Shown here one piece after another: positions 44,107 through 54,225 of a DNA stretch of 64,000 nt. Numbering within the stretch: the stretch's first letter is position 1; every line of letters begins with the position of its first letter. Position numbers and translations under genes: made by a program. Origin of the DNA: an uncultured Alphaproteobacteria bacterium (GTDB lineage: Bacteria > Pseudomonadota > Alphaproteobacteria > HIMB59 > GCA-002718135); the NCBI GenBank assembly GCA_902572735.1, contig CACGGX010000001.1:1-64000 (forward strand). The letters are read 5' to 3'. Under the pieces are notes generated by a model that saw only the letters and a list, made by a program, of their open reading frames with translations, did no database searches and was not told the DNA's origin.

Positions 44107-45140
44107 CAATCTGGTTTTACTATAGTCATTTCATATAATCTGCTAGCAGTTCTTTTAAATTCTTCTGCTAGAGTATTTATATTATTTAATGAATTTATAG
44201 GTTTTGAAGCTAAAATTACTATTGAACAATTATTTTCATATAACATATCAATTAATCCAATAAATCTTCTGCACGCATCTTTTTTCTGATTATCAAATTC
44301 AGGAACATTTTTTAAAAATACCAACTTAAATTTATCTGCAATATTTTTGTAATCTTCATTACCAAAATTTACTTCACAAAGATTTTCAAAATCTATCATC
44401 ATTAAATTTGATGTACATTTATCAAACTCTAGTTCACGACTTTTAGATTTTATTTTTACAGTTGTTAAATGGGAGGGATCAACAAAGCGATTAAATAATT
44501 TTTCAAATTCATTTGATGTTTCAGTTGTTATAGGTGTGAAATATGTCTTTGATTGATTTAACGTTTGTCGACGAAAATCAGTTTTAATACTAATATCATA
44601 AAGAAAAAAATTTTTTTTAACTAAATCAATAAATGGCAGAAAGTCATTTCTCTGCAAACCATCTTTATATAAATTATCTGGATGAAAATTTGACGACAGT
44701 AATATAAATATTTTATATTTAGAAAAATAATTAAATATTTTTTTTATTATTAGTGCGTCAACAATATTAAAAATATGTAATTCATCAATAAATATTATTT
44801 TGTAATCTCTACTTAAATTTTTTACATAGTTTTCGATTGCAAGTTCTTTATTTTCTGATTTTTTAACTTGTTCATGGATTTCATTCATTAAGTTATTAAA
44901 ATGAATTTTTTTTCCAATCTTAGTATTTTGATAAAATAAATTTAATAAAAATGTTTTTCCTGTTCCAACTTGACCATAAAGATAAATTCCTTCGAAAATT
45001 TTATCCTTAAAAAATAACTTTGTTTTACTAAAAGATGACCATACATTATCTGCTTGTTTTAAAAATTCAATTTGATCTTTATTTTTTTTAATAAAATTAT
45101 TTTCAACAAAACTATTGTATTGATCAATAACATTAAACAT
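44106..45140 (-). CDS. zapE: AFG1-family ATPase (ZapE-like)
   Basis: 344 residues. P-loop YGQVGTGKTFLL with GQVGTGKT at 56-63, Walker B IIFIDELHIFN near 115-125, and LLSSNFHPDNLYKDGLQR followed by FLPFIDLVK, which are typical of AFG1/ZapE ATPases. In E. coli ZapE acts at the Z-ring in late division; in mitochondria AFG1 helps protein turnover. In many alphaproteobacteria it is near sdh/mdh genes, as here. Overlaps the small ORF upstream by one base. Confidence 0.9.
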   Translation of the reverse strand: MFNVIDQYNSFVENNFIKKNKDQIEFLKQADNVWSSFSKTKLFFKDKIFEGIYLYGQVGTGKTFLLNLFYQNTKIGKKIHFNNLMNEIHEQVKKSENKELAIENYVKNLSRDYKIIFIDELHIFNIVDALIIKKIFNYFSKYKIFILLSSNFHPDNLYKDGLQRNDFLPFIDLVKKNFFLYDISIKTDFRRQTLNQSKTYFTPITTETSNEFEKLFNRFVDPSHLTTVKIKSKSRELEFDKCTSNLMMIDFENLCEVNFGNEDYKNIADKFKLVFLKNVPEFDNQKKDACRRFIGLIDMLYENNCSIVILASKPINSLNNINTLAEEFKRTASRLYEMTIVKPD

Positions 45141-45280
45141 TATTTTTTACCTAAGTACTGTTCAAGTTGTTTTAAAGTTTCTAGTTCACCACTGCTGATG
45201 CTTCTATTTTCTTTTTTCTTTTTTAATCTTTTATATTCCTTGATTAGAAAATTAAGACTCTCCATTATTTGTTTATTCAT
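45140..45280 (-). CDS. 46-residue small protein coupled to zapE
   Basis: Not a known family to me. It begins MNKQIMESLNFLIKEYKRLK and ends LKQLEQYLGKK. The start overlaps the MFS stop as ATGA, and its TAA stop shares a base with the zapE ATG, so it is flanked by coupled genes on both sides. The sequence is basic, with no hydrophobic segment; the two halves could form helices joined by the RSISSGELET turn. The tight fit argues it is translated; a simple spacer function for translation cannot be excluded. Confidence 0.6.
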   Translation of the reverse strand: MNKQIMESLNFLIKEYKRLKKKKENRSISSGELETLKQLEQYLGKK

Positions 45281-46467
45281 GTTTTATAAATTATAGGTAA
45301 AATTGATGATACAACAATCATAATGGAGCTAATTAAAAATATAACTGATATTCCATAACCCCAATCAATAATATAACCAAAAACTACAGGCGATAAGGCA
45401 CTCGCAAAAACCCCAACTGCATGCAGCAAAGCTTTAGCAGTTCCAATACTTTTCACTCCGTAAATTTCTGCCCAGAGTGATCCCATAAACGGTGCTGATA
45501 AACCTAAGTTAAATCCAAATAAAGACATGTAAAGCACGAATGACCAATGATTATTAAAGAAAAAAAGAATAGTGATACAGAGTAACAGAGGTAATAGCAC
45601 AAAAGGTATTGCTTTCTTTGTATTTATCTTATCTATTAAGGGTCCTCCTATTAATAAACCTAAAATAGAAAATAATCCAAAATATATATAACCGTTCCCA
45701 AGCATTTCCATTGTCCACCCTTTAGCATCAAAAATATAAATCTGATGAAACATTAGCCCAGTACCAATAAATGGAAAGGCTGCAGCTAATGGAAAGTAAA
45801 TGAAAAAAACTCGGTCTTTTAAAATTTCTGTAATGGTCCAACTTTTATGTGTTTTCTCATTATCAATATTTTTTTGAAGAGCAGAATCCCTACTTTTTTG
45901 ATTATGAAGAATAAAGTATATTATTGGAATTAAGATCAAAAGAGTCAAAGTTGTTAAAAACCAAAGAGTTTTAAAATTAAAGTATGAATCCAAATTAACG
46001 ATAATCTTTGGTAAAAACATTATACCTAACATTCCTCCAAGTGTTGCAACAGATATTGCCTTACCTCTATCAATTAAAAAATATCTTGCCATTGAAGTTG
46101 AGCCGGCATGTGTCATAGCTCCCTGTCCAAAAAAACGTAATAAAAATAAAATAAGAAAAAGATGAAAAATATTATCAAAAATAAAATAAAAACCAATGCA
46201 AGCAAAAGCTAAACCAAAAATAATACCTATGGAGTATAATCTTAAATCAATTTTATCTATTAATTTAGCAAAGTTTATAAATAAAAATGAACTTACAAGG
46301 GTTGCTATGGCATAAACTAATCCAAACTCACCATCTGTTATTTTATATAGATTTCGAATATCGTCGTTAAATAATGCAATGTAAAAAGTCTGTCCAAAAC
46401 TTGCAAAGAAGACCATGACAAACCCATATACTAAGAGATTAGGATCATTTAAAAAAAATTTTTTCAT
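45277..46467 (-). CDS. MFS transporter
   Basis: 396 residues with about twelve hydrophobic segments; central loop with LHNQKSRDSALQKNIDNE. The segment RFFGQGAMTHAGSTSMARYF near helix 4-5 is typical of the group that includes oxalate/formate and monocarboxylate carriers. Substrate unknown. Its stop overlaps the small ORF start by four bases and eight bases separate its ATG from the end of the DNA glycosylase gene upstream. Confidence 0.82.
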   Translation of the reverse strand: MKKFFLNDPNLLVYGFVMVFFASFGQTFYIALFNDDIRNLYKITDGEFGLVYAIATLVSSFLFINFAKLIDKIDLRLYSIGIIFGLAFACIGFYFIFDNIFHLFLILFLLRFFGQGAMTHAGSTSMARYFLIDRGKAISVATLGGMLGIMFLPKIIVNLDSYFNFKTLWFLTTLTLLILIPIIYFILHNQKSRDSALQKNIDNEKTHKSWTITEILKDRVFFIYFPLAAAFPFIGTGLMFHQIYIFDAKGWTMEMLGNGYIYFGLFSILGLLIGGPLIDKINTKKAIPFVLLPLLLCITILFFFNNHWSFVLYMSLFGFNLGLSAPFMGSLWAEIYGVKSIGTAKALLHAVGVFASALSPVVFGYIIDWGYGISVIFLISSIMIVVSSILPIIYKT

Positions 46468-46474
46468 TATCAGT

Positions 46475-47146
46475 TTAAAGCAATTTTTTGATACTATTTA
46501 AAAGCTTTACCATTTTACTTTTATCTATTCTTCCTGTGTTAACATTTCGTGGGCTTGGATGATAACTACCAACTAAAATTTTCTTATCGGGTAAAATATT
46601 CATAGATCCGTGAGAAAAAATAAAATCTTTATTTCGTATTTCATATTCTTGCTTATAATAATTTACACAGGCGTCATGACCAATTTTACCAAGGGCAACA
46701 ATTACTTTTATTTTTTTTAAGAAAGCAATTTCTTGATTAAAAAAATTAAAACATGTTTTCAATTCTTGTGAAGTAGGTTTATCTTCTGGGGGTACACATT
46801 TAAGAGCAGTAGTTAAGTACATATTTTGAAGTTCCAAACCATCACCTCTATCTACTGAATCTGGCTGGTTTGCAAATCCAGTTTTATATAAACATGAAAA
46901 TAAAAAATCTGCAGATTTATCACCTGTAAAAACTCGACCTGTTCTATTTCCTCCATGCGCTGCTGGCGCAAGACCTACCATTAATAATTTAGCTTTTTCA
47001 TCTCCATAGCCAGTAATGGGCTTACCCCAATAACTTTGATCAATATATTGTTTTCTTTTTTCTTTAGCAATTTTTTCACGGAAGTTAACTAAGCGTTCAC
47101 ACTTTCTGCAATGAATAATGGATTTGTTTAAATTACTTAATGTCAT
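46475..47146 (-). CDS. udgB: Family 5 uracil-DNA glycosylase
   Basis: 223 residues. Motif 1 GLAPAAHGGNRTGRVFTGD at 58-76 and HPSPRN at 196-201 are those of UDGb (family 5), which removes uracil and some other deaminated bases without the catalytic Asp/Asn of family 1. Cys13, Cys16, Cys117 and Cys132 probably hold a 4Fe-4S cluster. Its ATG is directly back to back with the start of the DUF924 gene on the other strand, so the promoter must lie inside that neighbour. Confidence 0.88.
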   Translation of the reverse strand: MTLSNLNKSIIHCRKCERLVNFREKIAKEKRKQYIDQSYWGKPITGYGDEKAKLLMVGLAPAAHGGNRTGRVFTGDKSADFLFSCLYKTGFANQPDSVDRGDGLELQNMYLTTALKCVPPEDKPTSQELKTCFNFFNQEIAFLKKIKVIVALGKIGHDACVNYYKQEYEIRNKDFIFSHGSMNILPDKKILVGSYHPSPRNVNTGRIDKSKMVKLLNSIKKLL

Positions 47147-47740
47147 TTGGAAGATATATATTTATATTACAGCTCTGTGATTAATGAAAGAGCTAAAGCT
47201 ATTCTAGAATTTTGTTTCATCAAAACTCCACTTGAGCAGTGGTTTAAAAAAGATGATGAATTTGATAATATATTGAAAAGTAGTTTTATGGATGATTACA
47301 TTAAGGCTATTAATAATGAGTATGATAGTTGGAGAAATGATGCTGAAGAATGTGTAGCTTTGATTATATTACTTGATCAACTATCAAGAAATTTTTTCAG
47401 AAATAATTTAAAAGCTTATGACCAGGATACTAAGTGTGTTTTAATTGTTAAAGAAGCAATAAATAAAAGATATTTAGATAGCCTAGAAATTGATAAAATA
47501 CATTTTTTATTACTGCCATTAATTCATAGTGAGGACATAATGGATCATGAACTTGGTCATAAATTAGTCGATCAATATTTAAATAATCATCCAGAATATA
47601 CTAATATAAAAAAAGCTTGGAATGATCATAGCGTGGCAATTAAAAAATTTGGAAGGTATCCGCATAGAAATAAAATACTAAATAGAAAATCTACAAATGA
47701 AGAAGAGGTATTTTTAACACAACCGAATAGTTCTTGGTAA
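47147..47740 (+). CDS. DUF924 protein
   Basis: 197 residues. The pattern AILEFCFIKTPLEQWFKKDDEFDN, VALIILLDQLSRNFFR and HKLVDQYLNNHPEY is DUF924, a helical family of unknown function (relatives include tetratricopeptide-like folds). The start is uncertain: TTG at 47147 is the longest, GTG at 47177 would leave 30 bases for signals and keep the whole domain. Followed after eight bases by a nucleoside hydrolase gene. Confidence 0.8.
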   Translation: MEDIYLYYSSVINERAKAILEFCFIKTPLEQWFKKDDEFDNILKSSFMDDYIKAINNEYDSWRNDAEECVALIILLDQLSRNFFRNNLKAYDQDTKCVLIVKEAINKRYLDSLEIDKIHFLLLPLIHSEDIMDHELGHKLVDQYLNNHPEYTNIKKAWNDHSVAIKKFGRYPHRNKILNRKSTNEEEVFLTQPNSSW

Positions 47741-47748
47741 ATTAAGAT

Positions 47749-48675
47749 ATGCTCTTAGAAAGAAATTTTTCAGATATTTTAAAACAACTTAAGTTTAAAA
47801 AAGGGAAAATTAAAGCAATTCTTGATACAGACACCTACAATGAAATTGATGATCAATTTGCTTTAGTGCAAATGTTGTTTTCAAAAGAAAAAATAGAAGT
47901 GCAAAGTATAAATGCCGCTCCTTTTTCAATGAATAATCGTTCAGATAATCCAAAGAAGGGAATGGAGCTTAGTTATGATGAAATCTATCGATTGTTAGAA
48001 AAAATAAATTTTAAAAAAAATAATTTTGTTTTTAAAGGCTCAACAAGATATGTAGGTTTTGAAAAAAAACCAATTAATTCGCCTGCAGCGGATAATATAA
48101 TTGAAAGTGCTTTAAAATGTTCTGAGGAAGATCCTCTATACGTATTGGCTATAGGCGCTATTTCAAATGTTGCCTCTGCTTTGTTAAAAGAGCCAGAAAT
48201 TATAAAAAAAATTGTTGTAGTTTGGTTGGGAGGTAACGCGCTTTATTGGCCACAAAATATGGAATTTAATCTAAAGCAAGATATTGGAGGTGCTCAAGTT
48301 TTATTTGATAGCGGCGTTTCTCTGGTTATGGTTCCTTGTAAGGGAGTAACTTCACATCTTATTTCAACAGTTCCAGAAATAGAAAAATACATAGAACCTC
48401 ATGGTGAAATCGGTAAATTTCTTGCAATGCGATTTAAAGAGTACAATAATATCCATAAAGGTTGGTCAAAAGAAATTTGGGATATGGCAGCTGTTGGTTA
48501 TGTCTTAAATGAAGACTGGGCACCAACTAACACAATTCCATCTCCAATTCTTTTAGATGATATGAAATGGGCTTCAGATAAAAATAGGCACCCAATTAAA
48601 ATTGTCTATGAAATAAAAAGAGATCCTATTCTCAAAGATTTCATTCAAAAATTAGAAAATTTCAATAATAAATAA
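47749..48675 (+). CDS. Inosine/uridine-preferring nucleoside hydrolase family
   Basis: 308 residues. The calcium-binding N-terminal motif DTDTYNEIDDQFAL begins at Asp26; PLYVLAIGAISNVASALL and the C-terminal EIWDMAAVGYVLNEDW complete the active site. Hydrolyses N-glycosidic bonds of ribonucleosides to base and ribose. The NEIDD form, with an extra residue pair, marks a subgroup different from E. coli RihA. Probably nucleoside salvage together with no obvious partner. Confidence 0.87.
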   Translation: MLLERNFSDILKQLKFKKGKIKAILDTDTYNEIDDQFALVQMLFSKEKIEVQSINAAPFSMNNRSDNPKKGMELSYDEIYRLLEKINFKKNNFVFKGSTRYVGFEKKPINSPAADNIIESALKCSEEDPLYVLAIGAISNVASALLKEPEIIKKIVVVWLGGNALYWPQNMEFNLKQDIGGAQVLFDSGVSLVMVPCKGVTSHLISTVPEIEKYIEPHGEIGKFLAMRFKEYNNIHKGWSKEIWDMAAVGYVLNEDWAPTNTIPSPILLDDMKWASDKNRHPIKIVYEIKRDPILKDFIQKLENFNNK

Positions 48676-48686
48676 TTATAATAAAT

Positions 48687-48761
48687 GGTCTCGTGGTGAA
48701 ATGGATATCACACGTGTCTTCGGAACATGGATTTGGGGTTCGAGTCCCTACGAGACCGCCA
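48687..48761 (+). tRNA. tRNA-Arg (anticodon UCG)
   Basis: Full cloverleaf: acceptor GGTCTCG/CGAGACC, D arm GTGA/TCAC, anticodon stem CGTGT/ACATG with loop CTTCGGA (anticodon TCG at 48720-48722), T arm TGGGG/CCCTA with loop TTCGAGT, discriminator G and encoded CCA. It lies 11 bases after the nucleoside hydrolase and one base from the convergent asd stop codon. Confidence 0.95.
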
Positions 48762-48762
48762 A

Positions 48763-49806
48763 TTAAATATTTATTTTTTCTGAATACCTTGAAATTATTA
48801 ACTCAGCAATTTGAACAGCATTAAGCGCTGCTCCTTTGCGCAAATTATCCGAGACCACCCATAAATTCAAACCATTGTCTATTGATTGATCATTTCTAAT
48901 TCTACTAATATAAACTTTATCCTCTCCTGCAATTTCAACAGGAGTCACGTACCCTTCATCTTTTCGATGATCAATTACTGAAATACCTTCAGAGTTAGAT
49001 AATATTTCGTTAGCTTCTTTTTCATCTAATGGTGAGTCAAACTCTATATTTACAGCTTCTGAATGGCCAATGAATACAGCTGTTCTAACACAAGTTGCTG
49101 AAACATTAATTCCTTCGTCTAGAATTTTTTTTGTTTCATCAATCATTTTTTGCTCTTCTTCAGTATTACCATTTTCTAAAAAAGCTCCAATGTGTGGAAT
49201 GGCATTAAATGCAATTTGTTTTGTGAACTTTTCTTTTTTTAATTCTTGGTTTGCATAAACATTTTGAGTCTGATTAAATAATTCATCCATACCTGTTTTA
49301 CCTGCTCCAGAAACAGCTTGATATGTTGATACAACAACTCTGTTTATAATTGCTTTTTCATGAAGTGGTTTTAATGCAACAACCATTTGTATAGTTGAAC
49401 AGTTAGGATTTGAAATAATATTAGTTCTGTTTTCATCATCAAAAAATTCATCAAGTGCATTAGCGTTTACTTCAGGAACGATTAAAGGAATATTTTGTTG
49501 CATTCGAAAATGAGAGGTATTGTCTATAACAATACATCCTTTTTTAGCTGCTTTTGGTGCATATTCTGCAGAAATTTTACCACCAGGTGAAAATAAACCA
49601 ATGTGAGCTTTTGAAAAATCAAATTCTGATAAGTCTTCTACAACAATTTCTTTATCTTTAAACTCTACTTTTTTGCCTTTTGATTTTGACGATGCAAGTA
49701 AATATAAATTATCTATTGGAAAATCCCTTTGCTCTAAGATTTGAACTATTTCTGTTCCTACCGCACCTGTTGCTCCTGCTACTGCTATGTTGTATTTTTG
49801 AATCAT
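48763..49806 (-). CDS. asd: Aspartate-semialdehyde dehydrogenase
   Basis: Reduces aspartyl phosphate to the semialdehyde, the branch point to Lys, Met and Thr. 347 residues. GATGAVGTE Rossmann loop at 11-19, catalytic Cys136 in SNPNCSTIQM, and the later IPHIG motif with the active-site His region. It ends leuC-leuD-leuB-asd, with no gap after leuB. Confidence 0.96.
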   Translation of the reverse strand: MIQKYNIAVAGATGAVGTEIVQILEQRDFPIDNLYLLASSKSKGKKVEFKDKEIVVEDLSEFDFSKAHIGLFSPGGKISAEYAPKAAKKGCIVIDNTSHFRMQQNIPLIVPEVNANALDEFFDDENRTNIISNPNCSTIQMVVALKPLHEKAIINRVVVSTYQAVSGAGKTGMDELFNQTQNVYANQELKKEKFTKQIAFNAIPHIGAFLENGNTEEEQKMIDETKKILDEGINVSATCVRTAVFIGHSEAVNIEFDSPLDEKEANEILSNSEGISVIDHRKDEGYVTPVEIAGEDKVYISRIRNDQSIDNGLNLWVVSDNLRKGAALNAVQIAELIISRYSEKINI

Positions 49807-50919
49807 TTAATTTCCAGATAGAATTTTTAATTCTTCAATAACAGCATTGCCCATTTCTTGAGTTGAGATAATTTTTTCTGCTCCATCTTTTATATCAGCT
49901 GTTCTTAAACCTTTTAGTAATACATTCTGTACAGCTTTCTCAATCATTTGACTGTCTTCTTGCATATCAAAACTATATTTCAACATCATAGCAAAGCTCA
50001 TGATCATTGCTAAAGGATTTGCTTTAGATTGCCCAGCTATATCTGGCGCACTACCATGAACGGGCTCATACATTGCTGCTCTAGTTCCATTTTCTTTAAC
50101 TGGTCCGAGAGCTGCTGAAGGAAGCATTCCTAAAGATCCTGTTAGCATAGCTGCAGTATCACTTAAAAGATCCCCAAATAAGTTATCTGTAAGTATGACA
50201 TCAAATTGTTTTGGATAACGAACTAACTGCATTGCACAATTATCTGCAAGCATGTGTTCTAAATTAACATCAGAATATTCTTTTTTATGTAAATCTGTTA
50301 CAGTTTGTTTCCAAAATAAACCTGTTTCCATTACATTTGATTTTTCTACTGATGTAACTTTATTATTACGCAACTTTGCTAAATCAAATGCCACTCGTGA
50401 AACTCTATTAACTTCTGATGTGGTATACAGTTGAGTATCAACTGCCTTACTTTCAGTCTCACTAATTTTTGATATACCTCTTGGTTGTCCAAAATATACT
50501 CCACTTGTTAACTCTCTTATTATCAAAATATCTAATCCTTTTACAAGATCAGATTTTAAAGATGATGAATCTGAAAGAGCATCTAAAACAACCGCTGGTC
50601 TTAGATTGGCAAAGAGATCAAGGTCCTTTCTTAATCTTAATAAGGCTGCTTCAGGTCTTTTATCTCTTTCTACGTTATCCCATTTAGCACCTCCTACCGC
50701 ACCAAATAATACTGCATCACAATCCATAGCTACTTGCATTGTTTCATCACTTATAGAATTACCTTCTTTATCGTATGCCGTACCACCAACTAATCTTTCA
50801 GAAATATCAAAAGATAAAGATTTAGTTTTTTCCATCCAATCAATGATTTTTAATACCTCAGCCATAACTTCATTGCCAATTCCATCACCAGGTAAAATTA
50901 AAATTTTTTTATTACTCAT
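49807..50919 (-). CDS. leuB: 3-isopropylmalate dehydrogenase
   Basis: 370 residues. [15 protein letters not shown] at the N-terminus, [14 protein letters not shown], the Tyr/Lys catalytic pair regions ([14 protein letters not shown] and [11 protein letters not shown]) and [19 protein letters not shown]. Oxidises 3-isopropylmalate to the keto acid in leucine synthesis. Six bases after leuD and abutting asd. Confidence 0.97.
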   Translation of the reverse strand: MSNKKILILPGDGIGNEVMAEVLKIIDWMEKTKSLSFDISERLVGGTAYDKEGNSISDETMQVAMDCDAVLFGAVGGAKWDNVERDKRPEAALLRLRKDLDLFANLRPAVVLDALSDSSSLKSDLVKGLDILIIRELTSGVYFGQPRGISKISETESKAVDTQLYTTSEVNRVSRVAFDLAKLRNNKVTSVEKSNVMETGLFWKQTVTDLHKKEYSDVNLEHMLADNCAMQLVRYPKQFDVILTDNLFGDLLSDTAAMLTGSLGMLPSAALGPVKENGTRAAMYEPVHGSAPDIAGQSKANPLAMIMSFAMMLKYSFDMQEDSQMIEKAVQNVLLKGLRTADIKDGAEKIISTQEMGNAVIEELKILSGN

Positions 50920-50925
50920 TTTTGA

Positions 50926-51528
50926 CTACACTATCCAAGGTTGGATACTGTGTATTTTTTCTTCGTGAACATCAATTTTTTTATTTTTTTGGAGCGTCAA
51001 ACCAATATCATCCAAACCCTCTAGCAAACATTTTTTTCGAAATGCATCAATTTCAAATTCTATTGTTTTATCATTTTGATAAGTGATTTTTTGATTTTCT
51101 AAATCAACTGAAACATCATTTTTATTTTCTGCTTCGTTCATTAATATATCTACCTTTTGTTGATCTAACTTAATTGGCAGTATTCCATTTTTAAAACAAT
51201 TATTATAGAAAATATCTGCGAAACTTGGTGCAATTATTGACTTAAAACCAAAATCTAAAAGTGACCATGGTGCATGCTCTCTACTTGATCCACAACCAAA
51301 ATTTGCCCCAGCAATTAAAATTTTTGAAGTTTTATAAGGGTCCCAGTTTAGAACAAAATCATTCTTTATGTTACCTTGAATATCGTATCTTAATTCATGA
51401 AATAAGTTTTTTCCTAAGCCAGATCTCTTTATTGTTTTCAAAAATTGTTTTGGAATAATCATATCAGTGTCGACATTAATCATTGGTAGTGGTGCAGGGA
51501 TTCCAATTATTGCTTTAAATGATTCCAT
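50926..51528 (-). CDS. leuD: 3-isopropylmalate dehydratase small subunit
   Basis: 200 residues. NVDTDMIIPKQFL and ANFGCGSSREHAPWSL identify the aconitase swivel domain that closes over the LeuC active site. Abuts leuC with no gap. Confidence 0.96.
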   Translation of the reverse strand: MESFKAIIGIPAPLPMINVDTDMIIPKQFLKTIKRSGLGKNLFHELRYDIQGNIKNDFVLNWDPYKTSKILIAGANFGCGSSREHAPWSLLDFGFKSIIAPSFADIFYNNCFKNGILPIKLDQQKVDILMNEAENKNDVSVDLENQKITYQNDKTIEFEIDAFRKKCLLEGLDDIGLTLQKNKKIDVHEEKIHSIQPWIV

Positions 51529-52932
51529 TTATAAATCCTCTACTGTTGCAAAAGAACCTTTGATTGCAGAGGCAGCAGCTATTGCAGGACTAACAAGATG
51601 TGTTCTACCTTCTCTACCTTGTCTGCCTTCAAAATTTCTATTTGATGTTGATGCACATCTTTCTTGCGGTTTTAATTGATCTGGATTCATAGCTAAACAC
51701 ATGGAACAACCTGGCTCTCTCCAATCAAATCCTGCTTCAATAAAAATTTTATCTAAACCTTCTTCTTCAGCTTGTTTTTTAACTAGACCTGAACCAGGAA
51801 CGATCATTGAGTCTACAGAAACTTTTTTGCCTTCTACAACTTTAGCAACTTCTCTTAAATCCTCAATTCTTCCATTGGTGCAAGAGCCAATAAACACTTT
51901 ATCAATTTTAATTTTTTGTATTTCTTGTTTGGGTTCTAAACCCATATATTCAAGAGAACGCTCCATAGCCTTCTTTCTATTTGGATTACTCTCTTCTTGT
52001 GGGTTTGGCACTATACCATTTATAGCAACAACGTCTTGTGGGCTTGTGCCCCAAGTAATTTGTGGTGAAATATCTTCAGCATTAATTAAAATTTCTTCAT
52101 CATATTTTGCACCCTCATCAGAAGGAAGAGAATTCCAAAATTCTACCGCTTTGTCCCAATTATCTCCTGATGGAGCGTACGGTCTACCTTTAATATATTC
52201 AAAAGTTTTTTCGTCAGGAGCGATTAAACCAGCTCTAGCACCTGCTTCAATACTCATATTACAGATTGTCATTCTTCCTTCCATAGAAAGAGAGGAAATT
52301 GCACTACCACCATATTCAATAACATAACCAGTTCCACCAGCTGTTCCTATCTTTCCTATGATATGAAGGATAATATCTTTTGCTGTAACACCTAAGTTTA
52401 ATTTACCTTCAACAGAAATTCGCATATTCTTTGCAGGTTTTTGAATCAAGGTCTGAGTAGCTAATACATGTTCAACTTCACTTGTGCCGATACCAAAAGC
52501 TAAGGCACCAAATGCTCCGTGTGTTGCTGTATGACTATCACCACAAACTATTGTCATACCTGGCTGAGTAATACCCTGTTCTGGTCCAACTATATGAACT
52601 ATACCTTGTCTACTATCTAATAATGGAAAAAGTGTAACATCAAAATCTTTGCAATTTTTTTCTAGTGTTTCAACCTGAATTCTACTTTCTTTATTTTCTA
52701 TACCCTTAGATCTATCTGAAGTTGGGACATTATGATCAGCTACGGCAAAAGTACTTTCGGGTCTTCTAACTTTACGATTATTATTTCTCAAACCTTCAAA
52801 TGCTTGAGGACTTGTAACTTCATGAACAAGGTGTCTATCAATATATATAAGACAAGTTCCATCTTCTTGTCTATCGACAAGATGATGTTCCCAAATTTTA
52901 TCGAAAAGTGTTTTAGGATTATTTATTGTCAT
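51529..52932 (-). CDS. leuC: 3-isopropylmalate dehydratase large subunit
   Basis: 467 residues from the ATG at 52932 ([17 protein letters not shown]), the family start; the longer reading frame is not supported. Aconitase fold with [20 protein letters not shown] and the 4Fe-4S ligands in GSCTNGRI and GCSMCLAMN. Isomerises isopropylmalate. The start lies 14 bases inside the end of rplS, so leucine synthesis is joined to ribosomal genes here. Confidence 0.96.
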   Translation of the reverse strand: MTINNPKTLFDKIWEHHLVDRQEDGTCLIYIDRHLVHEVTSPQAFEGLRNNNRKVRRPESTFAVADHNVPTSDRSKGIENKESRIQVETLEKNCKDFDVTLFPLLDSRQGIVHIVGPEQGITQPGMTIVCGDSHTATHGAFGALAFGIGTSEVEHVLATQTLIQKPAKNMRISVEGKLNLGVTAKDIILHIIGKIGTAGGTGYVIEYGGSAISSLSMEGRMTICNMSIEAGARAGLIAPDEKTFEYIKGRPYAPSGDNWDKAVEFWNSLPSDEGAKYDEEILINAEDISPQITWGTSPQDVVAINGIVPNPQEESNPNRKKAMERSLEYMGLEPKQEIQKIKIDKVFIGSCTNGRIEDLREVAKVVEGKKVSVDSMIVPGSGLVKKQAEEEGLDKIFIEAGFDWREPGCSMCLAMNPDQLKPQERCASTSNRNFEGRQGREGRTHLVSPAIAAASAIKGSFATVEDL

Positions 52933-53524
52933 CCGATTTATTTTCGGCTGCTTTTTCCTCTTCTTTACTAGATTCATCTGCAGCTTCTGCTTTAGATTCT
53001 TCTGCTGGTTTGGCTTCTGCTTCTTCTACTTTTGTCTCTGCTTGTTTTGCTTCTGCCTCTTCAGCTTTTGGTTCATCTGCAGCATTTGTATCTGTATCTG
53101 CAGTTTTTGTTTCTTCTACTGGAGGAGCCTCCTCTATATATTCATATTGATCAGCTTCATCGCCCCTATCTTTATCTGCGATCCTTGCTTTCTTTCCAGA
53201 TAATTCTCTCAGATAATATAGCTTAGCTCTTCTTACATCGCCTTTTCTAACAACTTCAATTTTTTCTACTAATGGACTGAATAAAGGAAATACTCTTTCA
53301 ACACCCTCGCCATGAGATATTTTTCTCACAGTAAAGTTAGAGTTTACTGAATTATTTTTTCTTGCAATACAAATACCTTCAAATGCTTGGAGTCTCGACT
53401 TACTTCCCTCTGTAATTCTTACAGTAACTTTTAAAGTATCACCTGGACGAAAAGCAGGAACTCTTTTTTTTGAAGTTAACTTTTCAATCTGTTGTTTTTC
53501 AAATGTCTCTAATAAATTACTCAT
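52919..53524 (-). CDS. rplS: Ribosomal protein L19 with long acidic tail
   Basis: 201 residues. The L19 domain (1-120) has [26 protein letters not shown] and [18 protein letters not shown]. Residues about 121-201 are an Ala/Glu/Lys tail with repeats such as [14 protein letters not shown] and [10 protein letters not shown]. The ribosomal S16 gene four genes up the operon has the same repeats. Order rpsP-rimM-trmD-rplS is standard. Confidence 0.96.
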   Translation of the reverse strand: MSNLLETFEKQQIEKLTSKKRVPAFRPGDTLKVTVRITEGSKSRLQAFEGICIARKNNSVNSNFTVRKISHGEGVERVFPLFSPLVEKIEVVRKGDVRRAKLYYLRELSGKKARIADKDRGDEADQYEYIEEAPPVEETKTADTDTNAADEPKAEEAEAKQAETKVEEAEAKPAEESKAEAADESSKEEEKAAENKSDDNK

Positions 53525-53525
53525 T

Positions 53526-54224
53526 TTATATTTCCTTTTTATAAAGATCTGGTCTTAATTCTTTAGTTTTTTCAACCGATTTTTCTTTTCTCCATTTATC
53601 AATTTTTTCATGATGACCTGATGTTAAAACATCTGGAACTTCATGTTTATTTCCGTGAATATCTTCCCAGGTTTGTGGTCTGGTATAATGAGGATATTCA
53701 AGAAGATTATTAGAAAAAGATTCTTCTAATAAACTTTGTGGCTGCCCTAATACTCCAGGAATGAGACGAATACAACCTTCAACTAACACCTGGGCAGCAA
53801 TCTCACCACCAGATAGGACGTAATCACCGATACTTATTTCCTGAAAATCAAGAATTTCTATAGCTCTTTGGTCAACTCCTTCAAATCTACCGCATAAAAT
53901 AAGCATTTCATCATGTTTTGATAAATTATTAAGTTTGGCTTGAGATAATTTCTGACCTGACGGTGTTAGAAAAATTTTGCAGTAATTATCGGTTTTGAAA
54001 GTGATTGAATTTAATGCTTTTTCAATCACATCTGGACGAATAACCATTCCAGGGCCTCCCCCAAAAGGTTCGTCATCAACACTTCCTCTTTTGTCAATTC
54101 CAAAATTATGTAGATTGACTATCTCGAGAGAAAATTTTTTATTGTTTAATGCATTTCCGATTATAGAATATCCTAGTGAACCAGGGAACATCTCAGGATA
54201 ACAAGTTAAAATTACTACTCTCAT
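53526..54224 (-). CDS. trmD: tRNA (guanine37-N1)-methyltransferase
   Basis: 232 residues from the ATG at 54224; a TTG three codons up would overlap rimM. SPOUT knot fold: [28 protein letters not shown], and [11 protein letters not shown], with [18 protein letters not shown] forming the SAM-binding knot. Makes m1G37, which prevents frameshifts. Between rimM and rplS. Confidence 0.96.
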   Translation of the reverse strand: MRVVILTCYPEMFPGSLGYSIIGNALNNKKFSLEIVNLHNFGIDKRGSVDDEPFGGGPGMVIRPDVIEKALNSITFKTDNYCKIFLTPSGQKLSQAKLNNLSKHDEMLILCGRFEGVDQRAIEILDFQEISIGDYVLSGGEIAAQVLVEGCIRLIPGVLGQPQSLLEESFSNNLLEYPHYTRPQTWEDIHGNKHEVPDVLTSGHHEKIDKWRKEKSVEKTKELRPDLYKKEI

Positions 54225-54225
54225 T

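Noticed and set aside
51701..52327. 208-codon open frame antisense to leuC
   Set aside because: It lies wholly opposite the well-conserved leuC gene, shows no family motif, and its length reflects codon pattern in the AT-rich sense strand.
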